Shown here: positions 1 through 10,907 of the stretch, one piece after another
Numbering within the stretch: position 1 is the first letter of the stretch
How the letters are laid out: every line of letters starts with the position of its first letter
Origin: Burkholderia dolosa
Lineage (GTDB): Bacteria; Pseudomonadota; Gammaproteobacteria; Burkholderiales; Burkholderiaceae
NCBI RefSeq assembly: GCF_902499135.1
Contig: NZ_CABVPR010000012.1
Coordinates: 1 to 64,000 of the forward strand
Direction: 5' to 3'
DNA: 64,000 nt
The notes under the pieces: model-generated
Database searches by the model: none
Told to the model about the DNA's origin: nothing
What the model saw: only the letters and a program-made list of their open reading frames with translations
Made by a program: the position numbers and the translations under genes

Positions 1-100
1 CTCGGTTGTCGTGCTTTCGTGGAAAACCCTGTATTTGACCACAGGGGCGCGGCGCTGCCCGCGCGGGCGCCGCGCTGACGCCTGCGCGCAACGCCGTACG

Positions 101-130
101 CGCGTGCACCGTGCGCGCGTGCACCGTGCG
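101..130. repeat. 15-bp perfect tandem duplication
   Basis: Two adjacent identical 15-bp copies (101-115 and 116-130) of cgcgtgcaccgtgcg lie in the GC-rich stretch before the first gene. The rest of positions 1-259 shows no credible coding sequence. A weak inverted repeat with arms CCCTGT/ACAGGG lies near positions 29-48. The function is unknown, and the duplication may be simple slippage. Confidence 0.8.
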
Positions 131-198
131 CACCGCGCGGCGGCCGTGCGCCGGCGAATTCGACGCGCAATCGACGCCGGCTGTTCCCCGCGATGCGG

Positions 199-204
199 TA
201 AAAT
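199..204 (+). promoter_or_regulatory. Candidate -10 element for the DUF3460 gene
   Basis: TAAAAT stands alone in very GC-rich sequence 55 bases before the DUF3460 start codon and matches a sigma-70 -10 hexamer. No convincing -35 is visible. This is an inference from sequence only. Confidence 0.4.
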
Positions 205-259
205 CCCGCCATCGCAGAACCCGGCGCGTCGTGCGCCGCCAGAAACGGAAAGCCAAGCC

Positions 260-448
260 ATGCCGTATCAGTCCGACGTTACTCAGTTCCTGAACCAGCT
301 CAAGCAACAGAAGCCGACGCTCGAGGAAGAGCAACGCAAAGGCCGCGCGCTGCTGTGGGACAAGCAGCCGATCGACCTCGACGAGCGCGCCGCGCAGCAG
401 GAATCGCGCGTGAAGCAAACGCCGTACGTGTACTACCAGAACTTCTGA
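260..448 (+). CDS. DUF3460 family protein
   Basis: A 62-residue protein beginning MPYQSDVTQFLNQLKQQKP. It is small, charged and soluble-looking, and matches my recollection of the DUF3460 family of Burkholderiales, whose function is unknown. The start at 260 was chosen over the much longer upstream open frame because the family begins with this MxYxSD-like segment and the upstream extension is arginine-rich out-of-frame sequence. It ends four bases before the GTG start of scpA, so the two are probably co-transcribed. No signal peptide or membrane segment is seen. Confidence 0.8.
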   Translation: MPYQSDVTQFLNQLKQQKPTLEEEQRKGRALLWDKQPIDLDERAAQQESRVKQTPYVYYQNF

Positions 449-452
449 CGAC

Positions 453-2403
<1,951 letters not shown>

Positions 2404-2447
2404 CGGGCGGCCCGCCCGCCGCGTCCCTCACGCATCACGGAGACACC

Positions 2448-2834
2448 ATGCAGCGCCACATGCTCAAATCGAAGATCCACCGCGCGGCCGTCACGCACTG
2501 CGAGCTGCATTACGAAGGCTCGTGCGCGATCGACGAAGATCTGCTCGAAGCCGCGAACATCGTCGAAAACGAGCGGATCGACATCTGGAACATCAACAAC
2601 GGCGAACGCTTCTCGACGTACGCGATCAAGGGCGAGCGCGGCAGCGGGATGATCTCGCTGAACGGCTCGGCCGCGCGCCGCGCGCAGCTCGGCGATCTGG
2701 TGATCATCGCCGCGTTCGCGATGGTCGACGAAGCCGAACTGCAGGCCGGCTGGAAGCCGAAGCTCGTGTTCATCGGCGAAGGCAACAAGATCAACGGACA
2801 TCGCGATCACGTGCCGACGCAGACCTGGACCTGA
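2448..2834 (+). CDS. panD: Aspartate 1-decarboxylase proenzyme
   Basis: 128 residues. PanD decarboxylates L-aspartate to beta-alanine for pantothenate synthesis. It is made as a proenzyme that cleaves itself between Gly24 and Ser25 (seen here as YEGSC), leaving a pyruvoyl group on the new beta-subunit N terminus. Tyr58 within the conserved [13 protein letters not shown] region is also present. The start at 2448 was chosen because [13 protein letters not shown] matches the family N terminus. The gene follows panC and is closed by a strong hairpin at 2892-2930. Confidence 0.97.
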   Translation: MQRHMLKSKIHRAAVTHCELHYEGSCAIDEDLLEAANIVENERIDIWNINNGERFSTYAIKGERGSGMISLNGSAARRAQLGDLVIIAAFAMVDEAELQAGWKPKLVFIGEGNKINGHRDHVPTQTWT

Positions 2835-2891
2835 CGCGGTCGGCGGCGGCCGGTCGCGGCAGGCCCGCGGCCCGCGTCGCCGCATACGAAC

Positions 2892-2935
2892 AAAGGGCAG
2901 GATCCCGGATACGCCGGGATCCTGCCCTTTCTGCT
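2892..2935. terminator. Bidirectional intrinsic terminator between panD and parA
   Basis: A perfect 17-bp inverted repeat (arms 2892-2908 and 2914-2930, 5-base loop) is flanked by A and T tracts on both sides. It lies between convergent panD (+) and the parA-like gene (-), so it can serve both. Confidence 0.9.
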
Positions 2936-2957
2936 TTTTACCGCGCGCGGCGCGCGC

Positions 2958-3617
2958 TCAGGACGCCCTGGCCGGCTTCTGCGCTTTCGGCGCGCTGCGC
3001 TCGGCCCATTCGACGATCGGCTGCCACTGCTCGAAATCCTTGTCGACGCGGCTCTTCGCGACGTCCCACAGCGTCAGCCCGTGCGCGGCGATCTGCACGT
3101 AGTTCTGCGTGTCGCGCAGGTAGCCGAGCACCGGCAGGCCGAGCCCTTCGACGAACCGGTGCAGCTGCTCGGACGAGCGCGTGCGCGCGTCCACGCGCAT
3201 CCCGACGATCCCGACCTCGACGCTGCCCTTGCGTACGGCCTTCTCGGTCGCGAGGCGCTCAAGAAACTGCTGCGTCGCGAGAATATCGAACATCGACGGC
3301 TGCAGCGGCACGATCACCTTGTCGGCCAGTTGCAGCGCGACGTTGAGCCGCGTGCCGTGCAGCCCGGCCGGCGTGTCGATCACCGCGTATTCGAGGCCGC
3401 GCGGCGGCTTCGACGGCGCGTCTGGATCGAGATTCCACGCCTCGATCGCCGGCAGGCCGGCCGGACGCAGCTCGAGCCATGCATGCGCGGACTGCTGCCG
3501 GTCCAGATCGGCGAGCGCGACCCACGCGCCCTGCGCCGCGAAATAGCCGGCAAGATTGGTGGACAGCGTGCTCTTGCCGACGCCGCCCTTCGGATTCGCC
3601 ACCACGATGACCGTCAT
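2958..3617 (-). CDS. ParA family ATPase (orphan)
   Basis: 219 residues. The deviant Walker A motif of the ParA/MinD class, KGGVGKST (residues 10-17), follows a short beta strand, VIVVANP. DLDRQQSA (near residue 38) and VIDTPAGL (near 79) are the A' and Walker B-like segments. The protein is short and has no N-terminal DNA-binding region, unlike chromosomal ParA of about 250-260 residues. No parB or parS site is next to it, so its cargo is unknown. Members of this class place plasmids, chemoreceptors or other complexes in the cell. The gene stands alone between converging and co-directional neighbours. Confidence 0.85.
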   Translation of the reverse strand: MTVIVVANPKGGVGKSTLSTNLAGYFAAQGAWVALADLDRQQSAHAWLELRPAGLPAIEAWNLDPDAPSKPPRGLEYAVIDTPAGLHGTRLNVALQLADKVIVPLQPSMFDILATQQFLERLATEKAVRKGSVEVGIVGMRVDARTRSSEQLHRFVEGLGLPVLGYLRDTQNYVQIAAHGLTLWDVAKSRVDKDFEQWQPIVEWAERSAPKAQKPARAS

Positions 3618-3744
3618 GAATTCCCCCGAGAAAGCCGCGCGGCGCGGGCCGCATGGCCGACGCCGCTCGATTATGCGGATACAGGGAGCGATGATATCGG
3701 CAAAACCGACATCCCCGAAACGGTTCGTGTCGGCGGCGTGCCGG

Positions 3745-4158
3745 TTACGCGCGGCGGACGGCCGCCGATTGCGCGCCGAACACGAACGCGCCGCCGCCCA
3801 GCAGCGCCTGCACCGCGAGCGTGACGGCCCAGAACGCCGGGTATTCCCAGCCGCCGTGCGGCGACCCGAAGCTCCAGCCGTTCGGCAGATGCGCGGCGGT
3901 CGCGCCGAGCATGAACGGCAGCAGCACCAGCGCGGCGATCCGCACGCGGAAACCGGCGAGCAGCGCGATGCCGCCTGCCAGCTCGACGAACGTGGTCAGG
4001 TACGCGAGCCAGCCCGGCAGGCCGATCGATGCAAAGAACTGCGCGGTGCCGGGCAGCGTGAAGACGAACACCTTCTGCGCGACGTGCGCGAGATACAGCA
4101 CGCCGAGCGCGACGCGCAGCAGCGTCGCGGCGAAATCGTTCAGGCGGTCGGAGTTCAT
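3745..4158 (-). CDS. DoxX family membrane protein
   Basis: 137 residues with four predicted hydrophobic segments. RVALGVLYLAHVAQKVFVF near the N terminus and the following loop with GTAQFFASIGLP resemble the DoxX family (small inner-membrane proteins linked to redox or thiosulfate metabolism; function often unproven). The ATG at 4158 was chosen because AAGGA lies at good spacing before it; the longer open frame upstream has no such support. No obvious operon partner. Confidence 0.82.
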   Translation of the reverse strand: MNSDRLNDFAATLLRVALGVLYLAHVAQKVFVFTLPGTAQFFASIGLPGWLAYLTTFVELAGGIALLAGFRVRIAALVLLPFMLGATAAHLPNGWSFGSPHGGWEYPAFWAVTLAVQALLGGGAFVFGAQSAAVRRA

Positions 4159-4513
4159 GCGGATTCCTTCGTCAGTAGATGAGATGGATCGCACTCTATT
4201 CGATTCGAATCGGCCGATAAACGCGCATTCCGGCTTTGACTGATTCTCGACCGGAACGAATCCGCGTGCAAAAAGGGCATGACCGGCCATGCGCCGATGC
4301 GGTCGTCAGCAGCCGGGCTGGCGTTGCGCGACGTCGCCGGATGCGCGCGGGTTGCCGCCCGAACCGTACGAGTCGCGTGCGTGCGCATAGGCCGACGCGC
4401 CGAATAGCATGCCGGGCCGCCGTTCGAGCTTCATCGCCGCACGCCTTCGGGCCGACCTTCGCCCGCCAGCGTTGTACGCGAATGCGTGGAAGAAGCGAGC
4501 GCCCGCTCACGCA
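4159..4513. other. Intergenic region without a recognised gene
   Basis: 355 bases between the doxX start and the cobQ 3' end. Short frames on both strands have arginine-rich, low-quality translations and no ribosome-binding site. The part nearest doxX is less GC-rich and probably holds its promoter. No repeat, tRNA or clear terminator was seen. Confidence 0.6.
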
Positions 4514-6016
4514 TCAACGGAATTCGGCATAGAGCGCATCCAGGTCCAGATGCTCGGCGAACGTATCGGCAAGCCGCTCCAGCGACGCGTCGCGCAGCGC
4601 CGGATAGTCGATGCGCTCCGCGCCGTCGAGTCCCGCCCATGCGAGCAGCGCCGCGCACGCGTCCGGCGTGTCGAACAGTCCGTGCACATAGGTCGCGAGA
4701 ATCTGCCCGTCTGCCGACAGCGCGCCGTCCGGCCGCGCACAGCCGTGCGGATCGTCGGCCGCCAGCTCCAGCGCGGGCACCGCGAGCGCCGGCCCGCGCG
4801 TGTCGCCCATGTGGATTTCGTAGCCGCGCACCGCGGCAGCGCCCGGCAGCGCGAGGCGGCCGGCGACGTTCTTCAGCGTCTTGTCCGGCAGCAGCGTCGT
4901 GTCGTAGTCGAGCAGCGCGAGCCCCGGCACGCTGCCCGGCGCGCCTTCGAGGCCGAGCGGATCGTCGAGCGTGCGGCCGAGCATCTGCATCCCGCCGCAG
5001 ATGCCGATCAGCTTGCCGCCGTAGCGCAGATGGCGACGGATCACGGCGTCCCAGCCCGCGTCGCGCAGCCACGCGAGATCGCGCTGCACGCTCTTCGAGC
5101 CGGGCAGGATCAGCAGGTCGGCGGGCGGCACCGGTCCGCTCTTCCAGTACGTGAATTCGACCTGCGGATGCGCGCGCAGCGGATCGAAGTCGGTATGGTT
5201 GCTGATCCGCGGCAGCGCGGGCACGACGACGCGCAGCACGCCGCCGTCCGCGCGTGTCGCCGCGCTGCGCGCATGCGCGGGCAGCATGTCCTCGGCGTCG
5301 AGCGTCAGCCCGTGCAGATACGGCAGCACGCCGAACACCGGCTTGCCCGTCTGCGCGCGCAGCCAGTCGAGCCCCGGCTCGAGCAACCTGAAATCGCCGC
5401 GAAAGCGGTTGATCACGAAGCCGCGCACGCGTGCACGCTCGCTGTCGGACAGGCACGCGAGCGTGCCGACCAGATGCGCGAACACGCCGCCGCGGTCGAT
5501 GTCGGCAACGAGCACGACCGGGCAGTCGACGCGCTCGGCGAAACCCATGTTCGCGATGTCGCCGGCGCGCAGATTGATCTCGGCCGGGCTGCCCGCGCCT
5601 TCGACGATCACCGTGTCGTAGCCGGCGCGCAACCGCGCATACGATTCGAGCACCGCGTCGAACGCGACCGGCTTGTAGTCGTGATACGCGCGCGCATTCA
5701 GGTTCGCGCGCGCCTTGCCGTGGATGATCACCTGCGCGCCGCGATCGCTGGTGGGCTTCAGCAGCACCGGATTGAAATCGGTGTGCGGTTCGACGCCCGC
5801 GGCGAGCGCCTGCAACGCCTGCGCGCGTCCGATCTCGCCGCCGTCGGCCGTCACCGCGCTGTTCAGCGCCATGTTCTGCGGCTTGAACGGCGCGACGCGC
5901 GCACCGGCGCGGCGCGCGAGGCGGCACAGGCCGGCGACGAGCGTGCTCTTGCCCGCGTCGGACGTCGTGCCCTGGATCATCAGCGTGCCGCGCGGCCGCG
6001 GTTCGAAGGCATTCAT
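4514..6016 (-). CDS. cobQ: Cobyric acid synthase (CobQ/CbiP)
   Basis: About 500 residues. The enzyme amidates side chains b, d, e and g of adenosyl-cobyrinate a,c-diamide, using glutamine and ATP. The N-terminal dethiobiotin-synthetase-like ATPase begins [19 protein letters not shown]. The C-terminal class I glutamine amidotransferase domain carries the nucleophile Cys in [10 protein letters not shown] (about residue 340) and the catalytic His in YVHGLFD. The start at 6016 fits the family N terminus; an in-frame ATG at 6049 would add 11 residues, and neither has a clear ribosome-binding site. It is divergent from cobU across about 75 bases. No B12 riboswitch is visible in front of it. Confidence 0.93.
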   Translation of the reverse strand: MNAFEPRPRGTLMIQGTTSDAGKSTLVAGLCRLARRAGARVAPFKPQNMALNSAVTADGGEIGRAQALQALAAGVEPHTDFNPVLLKPTSDRGAQVIIHGKARANLNARAYHDYKPVAFDAVLESYARLRAGYDTVIVEGAGSPAEINLRAGDIANMGFAERVDCPVVLVADIDRGGVFAHLVGTLACLSDSERARVRGFVINRFRGDFRLLEPGLDWLRAQTGKPVFGVLPYLHGLTLDAEDMLPAHARSAATRADGGVLRVVVPALPRISNHTDFDPLRAHPQVEFTYWKSGPVPPADLLILPGSKSVQRDLAWLRDAGWDAVIRRHLRYGGKLIGICGGMQMLGRTLDDPLGLEGAPGSVPGLALLDYDTTLLPDKTLKNVAGRLALPGAAAVRGYEIHMGDTRGPALAVPALELAADDPHGCARPDGALSADGQILATYVHGLFDTPDACAALLAWAGLDGAERIDYPALRDASLERLADTFAEHLDLDALYAEFR

Positions 6017-6078
6017 CGTAGGAAGGAGATGGCGAAGCGAAGGCCGCATTATCGCCCGCGTCGCCGCGCGCGCGCCGT

Positions 6079-6084
6079 TACAAT
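6079..6084 (+). promoter_or_regulatory. Candidate -10 element placing cobU as leaderless
   Basis: TACAAT ends six bases before the cobU ATG at 6091, so a transcript starting at normal distance would begin at or next to the start codon. No ribosome-binding site is visible upstream. The -35 region is poor. Confidence 0.4.
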
Positions 6085-6090
6085 CACGCG

Positions 6091-6645
6091 ATGATTCCGC
6101 ACGACCTCACCTTCGTCCTCGGCGGCGCGCGCTCGGGCAAGAGCGCGTACGCCGAGCGGCTCGCCGCCGACAGCGGCCGCCCCGTCACCTACATCGCAAC
6201 CGCGACCGCCGCCGACGCCGAATTCGCGCAGCGCATCGCGCACCATCGCGCGCGCCGGCCGGCCGACTGGGGCTTTGCCGACGCGCCGGTCGATCTCGCC
6301 GGCACGCTCGCGCGGCTCGACGATCCGCGCGCATGCGTGCTGGTCGACTGCCTGACGCTGTGGCTGACGAACCTGCTGTGCCCGGCCGACGGCGAACCGC
6401 TCGACGACGCGCAGTACGCGGTGCAGGTCGACCGGCTCGACCATGCGCTGCGCGGCGCGCGCGCGAAGGTCATCGTCGTGAGCAACGAGATCGGCCTGGG
6501 CGTCGTGCCGCTCGGGTCGGTCACACGCCGCTACGTCGACGAGCTCGGGCGCCTGAACCAGCGCATCGCGGCGCTCGCCACGCGCGTGACGCTGCTCGTT
6601 GCCGGGTTGCCGCTCGACATCAAATCCGGAGCGCCGTCGTGCTGA
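6091..6645 (+). CDS. cobU: Adenosylcobinamide kinase / adenosylcobinamide-phosphate guanylyltransferase
   Basis: 184 residues, the normal length. CobU phosphorylates adenosylcobinamide and then transfers GMP to give adenosylcobinamide-GDP, the activated half-corrinoid used by CobS. The P-loop is GGARSGKS (residues 11-18). The guanylylated His is in AHHRARRP (residues 51-52 in place of His46 of the Salmonella enzyme), and [10 protein letters not shown] and [10 protein letters not shown] are further family signatures. It is the first gene of the plus-strand cobU-cbiB-cobD-btuF unit, in which every junction overlaps. Confidence 0.95.
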   Translation: MIPHDLTFVLGGARSGKSAYAERLAADSGRPVTYIATATAADAEFAQRIAHHRARRPADWGFADAPVDLAGTLARLDDPRACVLVDCLTLWLTNLLCPADGEPLDDAQYAVQVDRLDHALRGARAKVIVVSNEIGLGVVPLGSVTRRYVDELGRLNQRIAALATRVTLLVAGLPLDIKSGAPSC

Positions 6646-7583
6646 TGCTGTCGCTGCCCGTCGTCGCGATGCTCGCGGTCGCGGCCGCCCTCGTCGATCG
6701 TGCGCTCGGCGAGCCGGCCGGCTGGCATCCGCTCGTCGCGTTCGGTCGGCTCGCCGCGCGTATCGAACTCAAGCTGAACACGGGCCGGCGCGGCCGCGCG
6801 ATCGGCGTCGCCGCGTGGGTCGCGGCCGTCGTGCCGCCGGTCGCCGTCGCCGCCTGGCTGGCAGCCGTGCTGCCGTGGCCGTTCGCGGCTGCGCTGCACG
6901 TCGCGCTGCTGTGGTTCGCGCTCGGCGCGAAGAGTCTCGCCGATCATGTCGCGCCGATCGCCGCCGCGCTGCTGCGGCGCGACCTCGGCGCCGCCCGCAC
7001 GCTGACCGCGCGGATCGTGTCGCGCGACACGAGCGACGCCGACGAAGGCGCGCTGGCGCGCGCGGCCGTCGAATCGGCGCTCGAGAACGGCAACGATGCG
7101 ATCTTCGGCACGCTGTTCTGGTTCGTCGTCGCCGGCGGCCCCGGCGCGCTGCTGTTTCGGCTCGCGAACACGCTCGACGCGATGTGGGGCTATCGCACGC
7201 CGCGCTTCCTGACCTTCGGCTGGGCCGCGGCACGCATCGACGACGCGCTGAACTGGATTCCCGCGCGCGTCACCGCCGCAAGCTACGCGCTGCTCGGCGA
7301 TACGGCATCGGCATGGCGCTGCTGGCGCACGCAGGCGCGCCACTGGGACAGCCCGAACGCCGGCCCGGTGATGGCGGCCGGCGCGGGCAGCCTGAACGTG
7401 CAGCTCGGCGGTCCGGCCGTCTATCACGGCACACTCGAGGATCGGCCCGCGCTCGGCACCGGCGCCGTCGCGAGCGCCGCGCACGTGGTCGCCGCGCTGT
7501 CGCTCGTCATGCGCACGCTCGCGCTATGGCTCGCGCTGCTCGTCGCGAGCGGCGCACTCGCTCTCGCTACCCATCATGTCTGA
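6639..7583 (+). CDS. cbiB: Adenosylcobinamide-phosphate synthase (CbiB/CobD)
   Basis: 314 residues, with several hydrophobic segments (near residues 1-20, 55-80, 150-165 and 290-310). It is an inner-membrane enzyme that joins adenosylcobyric acid to (R)-1-aminopropan-2-ol phosphate. GEPAGWHPLVAFG near the N terminus and ESALENGNDAIFGTLFW in the middle are typical of the family. GTG at 6639 was chosen because GGAG lies seven bases upstream; ATG at 6645 is the alternative. It overlaps the end of cobU by seven bases and the start of the decarboxylase gene by eight. Confidence 0.92.
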   Translation: MLMLSLPVVAMLAVAAALVDRALGEPAGWHPLVAFGRLAARIELKLNTGRRGRAIGVAAWVAAVVPPVAVAAWLAAVLPWPFAAALHVALLWFALGAKSLADHVAPIAAALLRRDLGAARTLTARIVSRDTSDADEGALARAAVESALENGNDAIFGTLFWFVVAGGPGALLFRLANTLDAMWGYRTPRFLTFGWAAARIDDALNWIPARVTAASYALLGDTASAWRCWRTQARHWDSPNAGPVMAAGAGSLNVQLGGPAVYHGTLEDRPALGTGAVASAAHVVAALSLVMRTLALWLALLVASGALALATHHV

Positions 7584-8595
7584 CGCACGCATACCGCACG
7601 GCGGCAACCTGCACGAAGCCGCGCGTCGCCACGGCATTCCGTACGACGCGTGGCTCGACCTGTCGACCGGCATCAATCCGGTCGGCTATCCGGTCCCGCC
7701 GGTCCCGGCCGATGCGTGGCGCCGGCTGCCCGACGACGACGACGGTCTCGCCGCGTGCGCGGCCGGCTACTACGCGGCGCCCGACGCCGCGCACGTGCTG
7801 CCGGTGGCCGGCAGTCAGGCCGCGATCCGCGCATTGCCGGCGCTGCTGCCGGCCGGCGACGCGGGCGTCGCGACGCTCGCATACGGCGAATACGCGCCCG
7901 CGTTCACGCGTCACGGCCATCGCGTCGTACCGCTCGACATCCACGCCGACACGCTGCCCGCGACGCTGCGCCACGTGATCGTCGGGAACCCGAACAATCC
8001 GACCGCCGATCGTGTGCCCACCGAGCGTCTGCTCGGCTGGCATGCGCAGCTGTCGGCACGCGGCGGCACGCTGATCGTCGACGAGGCGTTCGCCGACACC
8101 GGCGCCGTGCCGTCGCTCGCTCCGCACGTTCAGCGCGCGGGGCTCGTCGTGCTGCGCTCGGTCGGCAAGTTCTTCGGGCTCGCCGGCATTCGCGCCGGCT
8201 TCGTGCTCGCGTGTCCGGAACGGATCGCCGCGCTGCGCGACCTGCTCGGCGCATGGACGGTCGGCGGACCGGCGCGGCACGCCGTCGCTGCCGCGTTCGC
8301 GGACCGCGCATGGCAGGCCGCCACGCGCGAACGGCTCGCGGCCGACGGTGAACGGCTCGCCGCGCTGCTGCGCATGCACGGCTTCGCGGTTCGCGCGACG
8401 CCGCTGTTCAGCTGGACCGACGATCCGCGCGCCGCCGCGTTGCACGCGGCGCTCGCGACACGCGGCATCTGGACGCGGTACTTCGCACGACCGTCGAGCC
8501 TTCGCGTCGGCCTGCCGGGCAACGAAGCCGAGTGGCGACGCGTCGCCGATGCGCTCGCGCAATGCGTGCCGACGCTGCAGCGGGAGCCGGCATGA
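7576..8595 (+). CDS. cobD: L-threonine-O-3-phosphate decarboxylase (CobD/CobC type)
   Basis: 339 residues. A PLP enzyme of the aspartate aminotransferase fold that makes (R)-1-aminopropan-2-ol O-2-phosphate, the substrate of the CbiB gene just upstream. The N-terminal HGGNLHEAARRHG is a hallmark of the family. The phosphate/cofactor region includes VGNPNNPT, the aspartate lies in LIVDEAF, and the Schiff-base lysine is in RSVGKFFGLAG (about residue 196). It overlaps cbiB by eight bases and btuF by four, so the four genes are translationally coupled. Confidence 0.92.
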   Translation: MSDARIPHGGNLHEAARRHGIPYDAWLDLSTGINPVGYPVPPVPADAWRRLPDDDDGLAACAAGYYAAPDAAHVLPVAGSQAAIRALPALLPAGDAGVATLAYGEYAPAFTRHGHRVVPLDIHADTLPATLRHVIVGNPNNPTADRVPTERLLGWHAQLSARGGTLIVDEAFADTGAVPSLAPHVQRAGLVVLRSVGKFFGLAGIRAGFVLACPERIAALRDLLGAWTVGGPARHAVAAAFADRAWQAATRERLAADGERLAALLRMHGFAVRATPLFSWTDDPRAAALHAALATRGIWTRYFARPSSLRVGLPGNEAEWRRVADALAQCVPTLQREPA

Positions 8596-9509
8596 GCGCA
8601 CGCGTCCTGTCGCGCCGGCGGTCGATCGCGATGGCGGTCACGCTCGCGTACGCCCCGCTCGTCCACGCGGACGTCACCGCGCTCGACGACGCGGGCCACA
8701 CCGTCACGCTGCCGGCCCCGGCCCGCCGCGTGATCAGTCTCGCGCCGCACGCGACCGAGCTCGTCTACGCGGCAGGCGGCGGCGCAAAGCTCGTCGGCAC
8801 CGTCGCGTACAGCGACTATCCGCCGGCCGCGCGCGCGGTGCCGCGCGTCGGCGACAACAAGGCGGTCGATCTCGAACGAATCGCCGCGCTGAAACCGGAC
8901 CTGATCGTCGTGTGGCGGCACGGCAATGCCGAGCGGCAGACCGACGCGCTGCGCGCGCTGCACATCCCGCTGTTCTTCAGCGAGCCGAAGCATCTCGACG
9001 ACGTGTCGTCGTCGCTGCGCCGGCTCGGCACGCTGCTCGGCACGCAGCCCGCCGCCGATGCGGCGGCTGCCGCGTTCTCGCGCGACATCGCGGCGCTGCG
9101 TGCGCGCTATGCGGCCCGCGCGCCGGTCACGCTGTTCTTCCAGGTGTGGGATCGACCGCTGACGACGCTCAACGGTGCGCATCTGATCAACGATGTAATT
9201 GCGCTGTGCGGCGGCCGCAACGTGTTCGCGTCGCTGAAGCCGCTCGCACCGGCCGTCACCGACGAGGCCGTGCTCGCCGCCGATCCGGAAGCGATCGTGA
9301 CGACGAGCGCCGGTGCGACGCGTTCGGACGAGCCGCTGCCGAGCCTCGCGCGCTGGCGTGCGTGGCCTGCGCTGACGGCCGTCGCGCGCAACAACCTGTT
9401 CGCGATCGATGGCGATCTGCTGACGCGGCCGTCGCCGCGCATCGCGCAGGGCGCGGCCGAGCTGTGCGAGGATCTCGACACCGCGCGTGCGCGGCGGCCT
9501 GCGCGATAG
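8592..9509 (+). CDS. btuF: Cobalamin ABC transporter substrate-binding protein (BtuF-like)
   Basis: 305 residues. An N-terminal export signal (RVLSRRRSIAMAVTLAYAP, then LVHA before DVTALDD) leads into a class III periplasmic binding fold. RVISLAPHATELVYAAG and the following GTVAYSDYP match BtuF/FhuD-type proteins. Corrinoid is the likely ligand, because the matching permease BtuC and ATPase BtuD are encoded in the facing minus-strand unit. The start is ATG at 8592, overlapping the decarboxylase stop as ATGA. The arginine pair in SRRRS might suggest Tat export, but the hydrophobic core also fits Sec. Confidence 0.88.
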   Translation: MSARVLSRRRSIAMAVTLAYAPLVHADVTALDDAGHTVTLPAPARRVISLAPHATELVYAAGGGAKLVGTVAYSDYPPAARAVPRVGDNKAVDLERIAALKPDLIVVWRHGNAERQTDALRALHIPLFFSEPKHLDDVSSSLRRLGTLLGTQPAADAAAAAFSRDIAALRARYAARAPVTLFFQVWDRPLTTLNGAHLINDVIALCGGRNVFASLKPLAPAVTDEAVLAADPEAIVTTSAGATRSDEPLPSLARWRAWPALTAVARNNLFAIDGDLLTRPSPRIAQGAAELCEDLDTARARRPAR

Positions 9510-9558
9510 CCGCGTGCCGCGCGAACGGTGCCGACATGCGGGCACGCGATGTCGGCGG

Positions 9559-10146
9559 CTAGTCGTCCCAGTGCACGACGTCCCACGCACGCCCCGCGCC
9601 GCCGCGCGAACGCAGCCACACGGCGCCGCCCGGCGGCACCGGCCGCGACAGCAGCGTATCGAGCGGCACCTGCAACGCACACGACGCGAACGCGCGAATC
9701 GTGCCGGCATGCGTCAGCGCCCATTGCGGCGCACCGACCTGCGCGACCGCGTCGACCATCCGCGCGACGCGCGCGGCAAAACACGCGACGCTTTCGCCGC
9801 CGTGCGCACGCGCGTTCATCAGATCGGCGGCCCACGCATCGAGCGCCGCGCGGCCGATATCGTCCCAGCGACGCATCTCCCACGTGCCGAAATCCATTTC
9901 CTGCCAATCCACATTGCGCTGCAGCGGTACGTCGAACGCTTGCGCGAGCCGTTCGGCGATCGCCGCGCAGCGCGTGAGCGGGCTCGTCCACAACAACGCC
10001 GGCAGCGGTGCGCCGAGTTCGGCGATATGCGTTCGAACCGCCTGCACCGACGCGTCGACCGGCGCGGCGAGCGGCACGTCGCTGCTGCCGTAGCAGACGC
10101 CGGGCTCGACGGCGACGGCCGGATGGCGGATCAGGACGATATCCAT
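9559..10146 (-). CDS. cobC: Alpha-ribazole phosphatase-like histidine phosphatase (CobC)
   Basis: 195 residues. The phosphoglycerate mutase-like RHP signature is at the very N terminus (MDIVLIRHPAV) and the second catalytic His is in LTHAGTIRAF. The family removes phosphate from alpha-ribazole 5'-phosphate or adenosylcobalamin 5'-phosphate in the last steps of B12 assembly. It is the last gene of the riboswitch-led minus unit and overlaps the end of cobS by 16 bases. It converges with btuF. The substrate is inferred from context; other histidine phosphatases look alike. Confidence 0.88.
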   Translation of the reverse strand: MDIVLIRHPAVAVEPGVCYGSSDVPLAAPVDASVQAVRTHIAELGAPLPALLWTSPLTRCAAIAERLAQAFDVPLQRNVDWQEMDFGTWEMRRWDDIGRAALDAWAADLMNARAHGGESVACFAARVARMVDAVAQVGAPQWALTHAGTIRAFASCALQVPLDTLLSRPVPPGGAVWLRSRGGAGRAWDVVHWDD

Positions 10147-10907
10147 CCGAGCGCCACGAGATAGATCGCGATTTCGCCGAGCTGCTGCGCGAAGCCGAGA
10201 CAGTCGCCCGTATAGCCGCCGATCCGCTTCACGAAATAGCGCGCCGCCCACGCGCGCACGAGCACGAGCGCGACGCATGCGGCAACGCCTGCGCGCCAGT
10301 CCGGCCAGAACAGCCACGGCAGCCCGAACGCCGCGGCGACGCATGCGGCGCGCGCGCCCATCCGCTGCGCGACCGGCTTCGCCTTGCCTTCCGGCCGGAC
10401 GTAGTCGAGCGACATCAGCAGACTGACCGCGCCCGCGCGGCTCGCCGCATGCGCGGCGATCATCGTCCACGCGGCGAGCCGCGGCGGCATCGCCGCGAGC
10501 GCCTGCCATTTCACGCCGAGCGCGATCACGAGCGCGACCGCGCCGAACGTGCCGATCCGCGAATCGTGCATGATGCGCAGCACGTCGTCGCGCGTGTAGC
10601 CGCCGCCGAACGCATCGCAGCTGTCGGCGAGACCGTCCTCGTGAAACGCGCCGGTCGCGACGAGCGTCGCGGCCATCGACAAGCCGACCGCGATCGACGC
10701 CGGCAGCGCGCGCGACGCGACCAGATAGACGAGCGCGCCCCACGCGCCGACCCATGCGCCGACGAGCGGAAAATAGCGCGCCGCCTGATCGAGGTCGCCC
10801 GCCGCATAGCCGATCGCGCGCGGCACCGGCACGCGCGTGAAATAGCCGAGTGCGACGAAGAAGTAGCGCAGCTCCGCGCGGATTCCGCGCACGCGCTCAC
10901 GCGTCAC
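10131..10907 (-). CDS. cobS: Adenosylcobinamide-GDP ribazoletransferase (cobalamin synthase)
   Basis: 258 residues with multiple hydrophobic segments. It is an inner-membrane enzyme that joins adenosylcobinamide-GDP to alpha-ribazole. The acidic catalytic motif FHEDGLADSCDAFGGG, followed by MHDSRIGTFG, is diagnostic. The GTG at 10907 overlaps the cobT stop by 11 bases; a second in-frame GTG at 10892 is an alternative start. The 3' end overlaps the phosphatase gene. Confidence 0.93.
   Translation of the reverse strand: MTRERVRGIRAELRYFFVALGYFTRVPVPRAIGYAAGDLDQAARYFPLVGAWVGAWGALVYLVASRALPASIAVGLSMAATLVATGAFHEDGLADSCDAFGGGYTRDDVLRIMHDSRIGTFGAVALVIALGVKWQALAAMPPRLAAWTMIAAHAASRAGAVSLLMSLDYVRPEGKAKPVAQRMGARAACVAAAFGLPWLFWPDWRAGVAACVALVLVRAWAARYFVKRIGGYTGDCLGFAQQLGEIAIYLVALGWISS

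Noticed and set aside
11-448. Longer version of the DUF3460 protein starting at position 11
   Set aside because: The added N terminus is arginine-rich out-of-frame sequence covering the 15-bp duplication and the candidate promoter; the family begins at 260.
6017-6090. Second cobalamin riboswitch between cobQ and cobU
   Set aside because: The interval is only about 75 bases and lacks the B12-box core. None was found before cbiX or SUMT either.
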